Origin: Acanthamoeba castellanii str. Neff | Taxonomy: Eukaryota > Discosea > Longamoebia > Acanthamoebidae | Assembly: GCF_000313135.1 (NCBI RefSeq) | Contig: NW_004457442.1 | Location: forward strand, 1,549,669-1,613,668 | DNA: 64,000 nt | Reading direction: 5' to 3' | Part shown: positions 11,662-22,736 of the stretch, in pieces | Numbering within the stretch: the first letter of the stretch is position 1 | Layout of the letters: the number at the start of each line of letters is the position of its first letter | The notes under the pieces: model-generated | The model's input: only the letters and a program-made list of their open reading frames with translations | What the model was told of the DNA's origin: nothing | The model's database searches: none | Made by a program: the position numbers and the translations under genes

Positions 11662-12991
11662 ATGAACGGCAACGCGACCACGCAGCAGAGCGCGGACGAG
11701 GTCTGGAGCGCGCAAGCGGAGGCCGAACTGTTCGATGGGCTGGAGCGGTACCCGCCCGTTGGGGCCTGCAAGTATTTCAACGTGGCCAGTCTGGCCGCGC
11801 TCCTCCGCCGCAACGCCCACCTCCACGTCTCCCCGGCCGCCCTGTGGCGCCGCCTCGGCTCCCTCTACAACCTCCCTCGCCTCGTACTCTCTACCCCCCC
11901 AAACCGCCCCCTTAACCGCCCCCCCCCCGCCACCTTAACCCCCGTGGCCCTGGTGCGGCGCAGGAAGAGGAGGAGAGCCAGGAGTTCCGGGCGGTCGTCA
12001 AGTTCAAGCCACCGCCGCCGGACGAGGATGGCGACAGCAAGGAAGAGGAAGAGGAGGAGGAGGAGGTGACGCCGGCTGGAGAAGAAGACGACGACAGAGA
12101 GGTGGTGAGTTCAGGTGAAGAGGAGGGCACGGCGCCTCCGAGGGCGGTGCGAGGGCGCGGGCGTGCCGGTGTGCGTGGGCGCGCCGCGGCAGTGGTACGG
12201 GGCAAGGGGCGCGCTCGAGGCCACGCCAAGGCTGACGAGAAGGAGGAAGAAGGGGAAGAGGAGGAGGAGGGTGGCAGTGATGATGCCGATGCTGATGCTC
12301 GGCCTGCCAAGCGTGCCAGGGTCGACCGCGCAGTGCCAGCCCGTGGTGGCGTGCAGCGCCAGGCCCGCAACCAGCGAGACGACAGCGACGATGAAGAAAA
12401 AGATGATGAAGAGGAGGAAGCAGATGAAGAAGAGGGAGAGGAGGAAGATGACGATGACGACAATGACGCGATGAAGGGAGAGAAGGGGCGGGTGGGGGCG
12501 GGGCATGGCGGGGCTGTGGGAGGCGGTCGGTTGGCGGCGCGCAAGGAGAAGCTGGAGGCGGCGTTCGAGGAGATGGCGACCAACAGCCGGCTGAAGTACG
12601 CCAGCTTCACGGAGCTCATCTACGCCGCGCTCAAGACGCTGGGAGGGTCGGCGGAGCTGCAGCAGATCTACGACTGGGTTGGACGTGATGAGAATTGGAG
12701 ACGGCTTGACAAGAAGTGTATGTGTACCCCCCCACCACCCTGATATCTTCACTTCTTATGAGAATGGCAATCACTAATCATTGATTGGCCTGTGTCTCGT
12801 TTGGTTGTGCTGCCACTACACACAATCAAGATGCCAGCAGGTTTGAGAACAGCTCCTCCAACTACAAGAGCAACATACGAAGCACGCTCTATTCCAATTC
12901 GCTGTTCATCAAGCTTGATGGTTCTACATGGTCCATTGCCCCCACTGAGCTTCAAGTCAGCAAAGGCAAAAAGGGGGCAGGCAAGAAATAG
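11662..12991 (+). CDS. EAF7/MRGBP-like protein with C-terminal winged-helix-like domain
   Basis: Likely subunit of a NuA4/TIP60-type histone acetyltransferase complex. The first exon, from ATG 11662, has the CT20/EAF7 pattern: W-x-E-x-ELFDGLERYPPVG, KYFNVASLAALLRRN, then LWRRLGSLYNL. The central region is long, acidic and basic-patterned (poly-Glu runs, RGRGRAGVRGRAA), typical of disordered chromatin proteins. The C-terminus adds a second globular unit, YASFTELIYAALKTLGGSAE, spliced at about 12718 to FENSSSNYKSNIRSTLYSN and FIKLDGSTWSIAP. This resembles HARE-HTH/forkhead-type winged helices and is not part of classical MRGBP. The stop at 12989 is 69 bp from the convergent ALDH stop. The EAF7 call is fairly firm; the winged-helix call is a fold inference. 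Confidence 0.72.
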
Positions 12992-13060
12992 TTTTGTGTG
13001 GAACAGCTTGTTCAAAACAATGATGATGATGTAGCATGACAAGTGGACATGAGTGTGGCT

Positions 13061-15534
13061 TCATTTTGGTGTATCAAACCAGCCCCAGTGTGAGCCATCC
13101 CATGCACATATCTGCAGACCACAAGCAAAGTGAGAGACTGCTAACAACACACATGGACAACACAATGAGGAGGAATTGGGAGGCCTGCCTGCTTCACTTC
13201 CAGGAAGGCGTCCAAGCCCCAAGGCCCCAGCTCTCGCCCCATGCCCGACTTCTTCATGCCACCCCAGGGCGCCTGAACAAACGCTGGCTGGGAACAATTC
13301 ACCCACACCACTCCTGCAGGCCCAAAGAGAGTCAGAGGCCACAGGAGACAAGGGTCACCGTGGTGGGATGGACAGCTACCTGTGCGGAAGGCCCTCGCTA
13401 CTCGCTTGCAGCGCTGCGGGTCTCGTGACAACACAGCAGCGGCAAGCCCGTACGTCGTGTTGTTGGCCTCTTGCAATGCCTCCTGTGCAGAAGGGGTTGG
13501 TGGCTGTGCGACGTGTGCGTGTGTGTGCGTGTGCGTGTGTGTGTGTGTGTGCGTGTGTGTGCGTGTGTGTTGTGTAGAAGTGGTTCATACCTCCTCTGTG
13601 TTGAACGTGCGGATGGCGAGCACCGGCCCAAAGATTTCCTCGCGCCACAACGCCGAGTCTTGAGGCACGCCCCGGAAGATCGTGGGCTCAACAAAGAAGC
13701 CCTGACTCAAATTGGTGGGACGGCCTCCTCCAGCCACCAACTCAGCGCCATCTGCTGGGCCCAGCAGCGGTGAGTTTGGTGAGTTGGTTGGGCTTCGCTT
13801 CACTCACGATTATCGTAGTCGTCGTCATTATCATCAGAATGCAATCAATGGCGAGGGGAGGGGAGGGCATGCCTTGCAGGCCTGTCTGAATGTAGCGGAG
13901 AACTTTGTCGAGCTGCGGCTGAGAAATCAGCGGTCCCATGCACGGAGGCTCGCAAGTGAGGGGGTCCCCGAGCCGTAACTTCTGCACCTCTTGCTGCAGC
14001 TTGCGCACCAGCTCGTCGGCGATGCTCTCCTGCACAAGCAACCTGCCTGCATACATAATCACAATTCAGACTCCGTTCAAGTTACTAACATACATTTCAA
14101 CATATATAAAAGAAAAGAAAATAAATGTATAGATATGGCGGGGTAGTGCTTCTTACTGGTGGCGGAGCACACTTGTCCCTGGTTGAAGAAGATGCCAAAC
14201 ATGATCCACTCAACGGCGGCATCCAGGTCTGCGTCCTCGAAAACGAGCATTGCGCTTTTGCCTCCCAGCTCCAGGGACACCTGCACAGGGAGGTGGTACG
14301 GGCAGTGATGATGACGTCAGCGGTGAGCTCCAGGGCGCCCTCTCCCCTCCTACCTTTTTGATGTCCGGCACGGCAGCCGCCAAGATGCGGGAGCCGGTAG
14401 CAACGCTCCCCGTAAATGAGACCTTGTCGACTCCTGTGTGTGCGACCAGGGGAGCGCCTGAAGAGTACTCGGCGTAGCGTAGCGTCAATAGAGACCGAGG
14501 CTTCAAAGGGGAACTTCAACGCGGGAGTGGTGGTACCCGTATGCGGGCCGTCACCGGGGAGCACGTTCAGCACGCCGCCGGGGAGACCGACGGTGTGGGC
14601 GATCGCCGCCAGCTCGAGCGCGGTGAGCGGGCTGAGCTCCGAGGGCTTGAGCACGACCGCGCAGCCTGCAGCAGTCACGCAGGCGGTCAGCAACAATTGG
14701 TGCTTTCCCAACCATTACTTGATTGAGGCGTGTGCAGCGACTTACCCGCGGCCAGTGCGGCGGCCACTTTCTGGGTGGCCATGAGCAGCGGGTAGTTCCA
14801 GGGCGTGATGGCCGCCACCACGCCCACGGGCTCCTTTCGCACGCTTACGCGGAAGTTGGGTTCGTTGCTGAGCGCCACGGACGCTTCTTGCTCCGCGTCG
14901 AGCGTTTCGGCCAGCTGAGCGTAGTAGCGGAAGTACACGACAGCTTCGCCGACGTCGCCCTGCGCCTCACGCAGCGGCTTCCCGCAATCTAGCGACTGCG
15001 ATGGCGGTCAGAGGAGAACAGTCATCAGCTTCAGGGCGGGGAACGAGAGATACTTCAATGACGGCCAGCTCCTCTTTCCTGTTCTCGATCCCTTGTGCGA
15101 TGTCTCGCAGGTAGCGTGCCCTCTCCGCGCCGGAGGTGTCGCCCCAGCCACCGAACGCGGCTCTGGCAGCTTTGACCGCCGCGTCAACGTCTTCAGCGGT
15201 GGCCAGCGGTACCTGGCATATCACCTGCGCACAGGAAGATCCGTTTTAGGCTCTGCACCACACACGACACACACACGACACACACGACACACACGAGCGC
15301 GGTGGTGCACCTGTTCGGTGGCGGGGTTCAGGGTGGCAAGTGAGCCGCCCCGGACAGGCGGCACCCACTCCCCGCCGAGGTACAGCCGTCCCGCTGGCGC
15401 CTCAAACCTTCACCACAACCGTCAAAAATGAGGGGCAGGAGCTGCATCGCAGAGCTCTGTGCTGGTGCTCGAGCGTACTTGAGCGGTGAGCCCGATGGGG
15501 TGAGCACGGGGGTGCGGCCAGCAGCTTGTTGCAT
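13061..15534 (-). CDS. Betaine/amino-aldehyde dehydrogenase, ALDH10-like
   Basis: NAD-dependent oxidation of betaine aldehyde or omega-amino-aldehydes. The assembled protein follows the family end to end: [48 protein letters not shown], the catalytic base in [11 protein letters not shown] and the catalytic Cys in GQVCSATSR (Cys codon 14167-14169), then [13 protein letters not shown] and [20 protein letters not shown]. The VNCSQP...APWGG block is typical of plant-type ALDH10. The start at 15534 gives a short Ser/Pro leader ([19 protein letters not shown]) spliced to FEAPAG. The last exon ([16 protein letters not shown]) is reached through an apparent GC-AG intron at 13112-13188. There is no C-terminal SKL peroxisomal signal. 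It is divergently paired with NDUFA9. The true substrate cannot be read from sequence. Confidence 0.92.
13518..13574. repeat. GT/CA dinucleotide run in an ALDH intron
   Basis: Imperfect GTGTGC/GT repeat lying between two well-defined ALDH exons. It is intronic and does not interrupt the protein. Confidence 0.8.
15256..15296. repeat. CACACACGA satellite in an ALDH intron
   Basis: Four to five copies of a [13 protein letters not shown] unit inside the intron between the first two ALDH domain exons; same motif family as at 922-954. Confidence 0.8.
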
Positions 15535-15634
15535 CTTACAATAAATAAATAATGAATAAGAGAAAACAAGCTTTTCTTGGGTGGGCAATTTCCCTTGTCG
15601 GATCGGAAAGAGAAGAGAGCATTGATAGACAAAC
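15535..15634. promoter_or_regulatory. 100-bp divergent promoter, ALDH10/NDUFA9
   Basis: The only interval between the two divergent start codons. It contains an AT-rich block (AATAAATAAATAATGAATAAG) near the ALDH side. All 5' untranslated sequence and core promoter elements for both genes must fit in 100 bp unless promoters lie inside the opposite gene. Confidence 0.5.
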
Positions 15635-17567
15635 ATGAAGAGAGTAGCTGCGCAGGCCTCTTTCGCCGGACCCCGCTCCATTGCGACTTCCCTGGTACCG
15701 CTGCAGCTCGCGGCGTGGTCTGGAACAATCTCAAGCCTCTAATCTCTTGGTCGGGCGACCCAGTCCTGGGAGGGAGCTGCTGGAGTGCGGGGGCTGCATG
15801 TAAATCTGCAGGGTGGTAGGTCGTCAGTGAGCGGCGTCGTCGCGACTGTTTTCGGCTGCACGGGCTTCCTCGGTCGCTTTGTGGTGAACAGGCTGGGTAC
15901 AATTTATGCCTCAATTTTGTTTTTGGACGAGATCCCCCCCCCGGGCACGATCGCGGCTCCATGCAGCCTCCGCTCACTTGCTTTGGCGATTCTCAGGTAA
16001 GATCGGTTCCCAAGTGATCGTGCCCTACCGAGGCGAGGAGAGCGCCTTCCGCCATTTGAAGGTAATGGGTGACCTCGGCCAAATCGCCCCCGTGTGGTTT
16101 GATCTTCGCGACAAGGAAACTGTTCGAAGGTGCTGCTCCCCTCCCGCGTCGCAACACGTAGAGCTCCCTTTCGTCGTGTCACGACTTCTCACCCGACGGC
16201 CGTTGCGTGTGTGCGATACTATAGGGCAGTGCAGTACAGCAACGTGGTCATCAACCTCTTGGGCAAGCGCTGGGAAACCCGCAACTTCTCTTTCGACGAC
16301 GTCCACCCCGAAGCGACTCGCACCATTGCCGAGGTCCGCCAAACGCCTCCCCACCGTTCGCTGCAGCGTCTCATCATCTCCCCGCCACCACCGCACCACA
16401 GGCCGCCAAGGAGGCTGGCGTGGAACGCTTCATTCAGGTGTCGGCCGCCGGTGCCGATGTGAACTCGCCGTCCGCGTTCGCTCGCTCCAAGGTACCTCTG
16501 AGCCCCTCCTCTGTTGCGGATCGCTGGGCTTGGTCTGACCGCGAGCGTGTGACAGGGCGAAAGTGAGAAGGTGCTGAGGGAGATCTTCCCCGACGCCACC
16601 ATCCTTCGCCCTACCGTGCTCTACGGTGCCCGGTATGCCTGCCCTTGACACCCGCCCCGCCTGTGTCGGGAGCGCTAACGCGGGTGAACCACACACACAG
16701 GGACAACTTCCTGGTCAAGTGGGGTATGATTGCCCGCTATTGGCCGGCCTTCGTCCGTACCCTTAAGGACACCAAGTTCCAGCCTCTCTACGTACGTGTC
16801 CACGCGTACCTTACCCTCCCCCCACAAACCACACCGCGTTAAGGAATAACGGGGCAACGCTCGCGCTGGTGCCGCTCTGCAGGTGGCGGACATGGCCACG
16901 GCCCTGATGAACGCCCTCGCCGATCCGGAAACGGCGGGCAAGACCTACGAGCTCGGCGGCCCCAAGGTACCGTAGCCGCCCGGGAGACCACCGCAGCTCC
17001 GAAAAACAGGCGTGTGCGCCCGAGTGAGCTGACCCTCCTTTCCCCGATCAGGTCTACACGCTCGAGGAGATCACCGAACTGGTGACGCGCCTCACCTTTC
17101 TCGAGCCCTCCGTGGTCGACGTGCCCTTCCCAGCCCTCCGTGCCTTCGCTCAGGTCACCCAACCCTTCCTCCGTAAGCCAAGGTACGCACCGACCATGGA
17201 GACGCGAGAAGAAAAGAGGGCCACGCTCATGCGCTACAATCACGGACCACCGCAACTTGCAGGTTCACGGTCGAGGAGCTGGACTACTGGAAGTCGGGTG
17301 ATGTGGTGGTGCCGGAGAACGCGCCCTTGACGATCAACAACCTCAACTTCTCGACGGTACCCCCGCCCCCACACGAATGTATCGGGTCGTCAGGTGAGGG
17401 TGCTCCTCATGCTCATGGTGTGTTGGTGGCTGTCGCAGGAGGACTTGACTGTTCTGGAGAAGGAGGCCGTGAACTTCCTGCGTCTCTACAGAAAGCCGGC
17501 CACCATGAACCTCATCCTCGAGGACCAACTGGACGTCAAATCGCCGCGCGCTCGCGCGAGCCGCTGA
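15635..17567 (+). CDS. NDUFA9: Mitochondrial complex I subunit NDUFA9 (39 kDa)
   Basis: Accessory subunit of NADH:ubiquinone oxidoreductase in the matrix arm, of the atypical short-chain dehydrogenase type. The N-terminus [20 protein letters not shown] is an arginine/alanine-rich mitochondrial presequence, followed after an intron by [20 protein letters not shown], which holds the GxxGxxG dinucleotide-binding turn. Further family blocks are [59 protein letters not shown] and [16 protein letters not shown]. The exons assemble without frame problems, at about the normal size of roughly 400 residues. It is not expected to be catalytic itself. It is transcribed divergently from the ALDH across 100 bp. 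Confidence 0.94.
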
Positions 17568-17681
17568 AGTTGTTGAAGCAGACGAGCAACACAACAAACA
17601 CCATTTTTTCTTTTGTTCTGTCCATTTCCCGCACTTTCTTTTTGTAGCGTTGTTTGGGATTTGATCTCATAACCAGACAAG

Positions 17682-20600
17682 ATGAGCATCACCATGGGGG
17701 CACCCAGCTGGCCAAGCGCCATGGGAGGAGCCAAGGGTGGCATGAAGGGCCTCCAGCATCTGATTCGCGACATACGCAACTGTACGACCACACTCTTCAA
17801 ACCAGAAGCAGCAAAATCGGAATATTGAGAATGGGGGTGCAGGCAAAGGGAGGGAGGGCGAACAGAAGCGCGTAAACAAGGAGATGGCCAACATACGAAA
17901 GCAGTTTACCGAGAACAAGAACCTGACGGGCTACAAGAAGAAGAAGTACGTCTGTAAGATCATTTACCTCTACATGTTGGGGTACGACGTCGACTTTGGC
18001 CACGTGGAGGCCATCAATCTGCTCTCCTCCAACAAGTTCTCTGAGAAACAAGTCGTACGCTTCCTCCTCATCGCGTGTGCCGAGCCAGCTCGTCTTCGCT
18101 TCTTTGTCGTTCACCTCGCTCCTTCACCAGGGCTACCTGTTTATCGGGGTGCTACTCAACGAAGAGCACCAACTGGTTCCCCTCGTCGTCCAGTCTATCT
18201 CCCACGACTTGGCTGGTGCCCACCCTCTGCTCCCCGTCTCCCCTTGACGTGTGGCATGCGTCCGTGTCTGTGCATGCTCCATGTGGGCGCCAGGCACCTT
18301 CGCCGTTATTGACACACGCGACTGTGGTGGTGCGGGGTGTGCAGCGCGCAGTGAGTTTGCGCAGTGTCTCGCGCTGACGGCGATTGCCAACATCGGAGGC
18401 AAGCAAATGGCCGAAGCCCAGCTCGCCCCCTCTGTCACGAAGCTGCTCCTCGCAAAGTAAGTAGTAGAGTCACTCCCTTCCCACTGGTGTAGTTGACTCG
18501 GCTGACGGTAATCCGACACACATGCAGCACATCGCCCAGCATGGTGAAGAAGAAGGCAGCGGTTTGTCTGTTGCAGCTGTACCGCAAGTACCCGGACTTC
18601 ATCACTTCCGACGTGTGGGCCGACCGCCTCATCAAGCTGCTCAGCTCCAGGTTCACTCGCCCGCCCGCCCACTCGTCCGCCCATCCATCCATCCATCGCT
18701 CCACTCATCAGCTGTTTTTTTCGCACCAAAAGGGACCCTGGCGTGGTGGGCAGCTTGATGAGCCTGCTCCTGGGCATAGTTGAAAAGGACCCATCCGGAT
18801 ACGAGCCGTGCGTCGAAAAGGTCATCGAGCTTCTGTCCAAGGTGCCCTCGCCCTCACCCTCCTTCGCCGAAGACTTGTCTAATCCCGGTGGTGGGCGTAT
18901 GCGACAGATTGTGCTGGAGAAGGAGTACCCGCGCGACTATGTGTATTATAACATCCCCAACCCGTGGCTTCAAGTCAAGTTGTTGCGTTTCCTGCGCTAT
19001 TTCCCCGCCACGCTCAAGAGAGTAAGTCTGCGCCCGACTCCACCACCCCTCCAAGTGCCAGGCACAGCCACCTCGCTGAACTGAGCCGGCTAACCTCCGC
19101 TACCACAGGATCTCGGCAGGAAGCTGCACGACGTGCTCAACAACATCATGCTGTACGACGGCGTGCTTCCCCACCTCGTCTTGCCCTTGCTCCTCTCCTG
19201 TGGTTGCTCACCCGCATTTTACCTCCTCACCAGTTCGGCCGAAAAGGTGGTCGCCAAATCGTCGTTGTCGAACAACCACAAAAATGCGCTCAATGCAGTC
19301 CTGTTCGAGGCCATCGATCTCATCCTTCACTATCACACGTAATTCCGCCCCCGTCCCCTCCTCGCCCAGCGCATTTGAACTCACTTGGCGGGGTTCCCGT
19401 TTCTCGTATTGCAGCGACAGCGAGTTGGTGAAGCAGGCTGCCCAGCTCCTGGGCCGCTTCATCTCGCCCAAGGAAAGTGCTAATATCAGGTACCCCCCTT
19501 GCTGGCACACATCTTGCGCGCGGCGCTGTGGTCACACGCAAACAACGGTCGCCGGCAGTGCGTGAATGGAAGAGAGACGTTGACACTGCTTGATGGTTGG
19601 ACGACCAGGTATTTGGGGCTGGAGGCCATGGGCAAGCTGGCGCTGTCCATGAGCGAAGAGACTGGCGGTATCATCAAACGGCATTTGGAAACGGTGCTCT
19701 CATCTCTCAAGGACCCCGACATCTCCATTCGGTGCGTGCAACGCGCTGCCCTCCCCCACCACGCTCGCTATCTATCTATCGGCGCCCTCCTACTTACCCT
19801 CACCTTCACTCTTTCCTCTCCGCATTCCGTTTTGTGTAGACGACGTGCGCTGGACCTGTGCTTCGGCATGTGCGACCAAAGCAACAGCCAACGCATCGTG
19901 GGCGAGCTGTTGAACTACCTGCTCCACGCCGATTTTGATATTCAAGAGGAGCTGGCGCTCAAGATCGCCGTCCTCGCCGAGAAGTTTGCGGCCAGCAACC
20001 GCACGTGGTATGTGGACACCGTTCTTCGTCTCATCTCCCTCGGCGGCAGCAACGTGCCCGATGACGTGTGGTACGTTCTTCTTCTTCTTCCCCTCCTGGG
20101 TGTTGATGGGCCGCATTCATTCCATTCCTCACCGTGGCTCCCCCGCCCAGGTACCGCGTGGTGCAAATCGTGACCAATCACGAGGACATCCAGGAGTATG
20201 CCGTCATGAATGCTTTCAAGGTGGGTCTCGTACACCGCTAGCCTGTGCCAGAACGTTCGTCCCTCACCGTTCTATCCCACCTGGTCACAGGCCCTCAAGC
20301 ACCCCTCATGCGGCGAATCCACCATCAAGGTGGCGGGGTATCTCCTGGGCGAGTTTGGCCATCTCATCGATGACAAGCCTTCTTCCTCGTGCGCCTCCGC
20401 CTCCTCTTTTCTTCGCCCCCTTCCCCCTCGGTGCCACCGAGTCTGATTGAGATGTGCGGGAGCAGAGCTCGCGAGCAGTTCGAGGCCCTCCACCAGCGGT
20501 TCGCCACGTCATCGGTGGCCACACGGGCCTTGCTGCTGTCCACCTACGCCAAGTTCCTCAACCTCTACCCGGAGGAGCTGGGCGCCCAGATCACTCAGAT

Positions 20601-22610
20601 CCTCAAGCAGCAGGCCGCCTACATCGACGCCGAAATCCAGCAGCGCGCCTTCGAATACCACGGCCTCCACCTCCTGCGCGACCCCGAGCTCATGGTGCGC
20701 CGCCACTGCTGCTGGGCCTATCTATAGGCGAGTGGGACTAACACAGAGCTCCCCCCTCCCCATGCGCTCCCAAAAAACAACAGCAAACCGTTTTGGACGT
20801 AATGCCCGCCTTTGCTGAAACCGACGACGCCGAGGATGACGGTCGTCACGCCACCGACGATGACGACGAGCCAGAAGTGACCGCCGGGCACCGTCCCGTC
20901 GGGTACGCTCCTTCGCGCCTTCCCTCCTGCTGGCAGTTGCCACGTCGTGTTGACTCGTGTGCCCCTCATCCAGCGGCGGCGGCGGCGCGCCGGACTGGCT
21001 GCTGGACGGTAATGACGCCGCCGGCGTGCCGCCACGCGACCCTCTGGGTGGCCTGGTCTCGGCCTTTGCTGGCGCTGCCATCAGCCCCGCTCCCGTTTCG
21101 CCCTACCCCGCTGGCGGTGCTTTCATGCCCCCTGGCTCCAGCGGAGCTGCTGTTCAGCCGGGCGGCGGCAGCCCCTTCCACCCCCATCCCGCGTCTCCCC
21201 AGCACCAGCAGTCGCCTCCTTCACCACTGGCCGGTCCGTCGTCTCCGCTTCAGTCCACCGAGCCCCTCTCGTCCGGAATCCCGACCCTTTCGCCGCTGAT
21301 TCCCACGTACGCCCACCCTTCCCTCCTCCCTCCGCACCACATCGCATAGACCCGAGGCCCACACCCCCTCGCGCGTCTTGTCGTCGTCAGAGAGTCGGAG
21401 GCCCCTCAGCTGGTGCCCAAGAAGAGCAAGCCCACCGGTGCCGAGCTCATGGAGTTCTTCAAGCTGCTGTGCATCAACGCCGAAGGCGTGCTCTACGAGG
21501 TAAGTGCTTGATTCCTTCCCGAGACCGGGGACCATGACCGTTCTCACCCCTCCCCACTCGCGTTCGGTTGGGGCTTGCAACAGGACGGCAACATCCAGAT
21601 CGGTCTCAAGACCGAGTTCCAGCGGGGCATGGGGCGGCTGGTGCTGTACTACGGCAACACCACCAACGCGCCCATCACCCAGTTCACCACCATCATATCC
21701 CCGGTCAACTACCTGTCGATCCAGATCCAGGAGATCGCCAGCGTGATCCGGCCCATGGCGCAGGTACCCTTTGGCCGCAGGTTTCGCGGGGCTTTCCCCA
21801 TCGAACAGATCGCTCACTCCTCCCCCATTCACCACCATCACCACCGCCCACAGGAGCAGCAGCTGATCAATGTGGCGTGTCTGCACGAGTTCGCCGACGC
21901 GCTGCCGATCCAGGTCTCGTACCTGGCCAACGGCAAGTCGGAGAACCTCTCCCTCCGCCTGCCGATCGTCCTCACCAAGTTTGTGGAGCCGGTCCTGCTC
22001 GACGCCACCGGCTTCTTTGGCCTCTGGAAGAAGCTCGCCGGCCCGCCCTACGGTACGACCGCCGGGTTCGCAGCAGTCCGCGTTTCCCCCCCCCTCCACT
22101 GAGTACCCCCCCACACAAACAGAGCACCAGAGTGTGTTCAAGGCTGGCGCCACGATCGATATGCCCGGCATCACCCACGTCCTCAGTTCGGGGCTACACG
22201 TGGGCGTTCTTTCGGCGATTGACCCCAACGTCAACAATCTGGTGGCTGCCGGCTCCCTTTTCACCACCACCAAGCAGGTACGCTTGACTCTCGACCCCAT
22301 AATGCTCGGCCCTCTGCGTTTGCACACTACTGGCTCACCACCTGACGACGAACCGGTGACAGGTCCTCATTCTGCTGCGCATCGAAACCAACCCTTCGGC
22401 GGGCATGATCCGCCTTACCATTCGATCCGAGAGTGGCCAGGTTAGCCTCCCCCGCCTTTCTTTCAGTTAACTCTGGCGTAGACGCGCCTCATCGCTGATG
22501 GCTCATCGTCTCGTCATTCTCCTAACAACAACCAACAACAACAACCAACAACACACGACCAGGTCACTGCCGCCATCAAGAACCTCGTCTCGGCCCAGTT
22601 GGTCGGTTGA
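17682..22610 (+). CDS. AP2A1: AP-2 complex subunit alpha (alpha-adaptin)
   Basis: Large subunit of the clathrin adaptor AP-2, which links PI(4,5)P2 and cargo at the plasma membrane to clathrin and endocytic accessory proteins. The N-terminal trunk starts [11 protein letters not shown], with exon 2 giving [20 protein letters not shown], then [20 protein letters not shown]; this is the phosphoinositide-binding and first helical-repeat region of the family. HEAT-like repeats continue to about 20700 (for example [15 protein letters not shown] and [18 protein letters not shown]). A Pro/Gly/Ser/Gln-rich hinge runs about 20870-21300. The appendage sandwich and platform follow ([48 protein letters not shown]) to the stop at 22608. 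Around 15-20 short introns. All main domains are present. Of the large adaptins, alpha fits better than gamma or beta by the N-terminal block and ear. Confidence 0.95.
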
Positions 22611-22736
22611 GCACGACCCTTGCAGAGGGCAACAGCAATGGTCTCCACGCGTGAGGGGTCCCGTACATTACAAACGTAACTCAAGGTAGAACATCGCTCG
22701 CGGTTTCCCCTGCGTTTTCCTTCTTCGTCTCCTCCC

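Noticed and set aside
21221..22327. 368-codon open frame on the minus strand
   Set aside because: Antisense to the AP-2 alpha hinge and ear. The + strand gives an unambiguous adaptin sequence.
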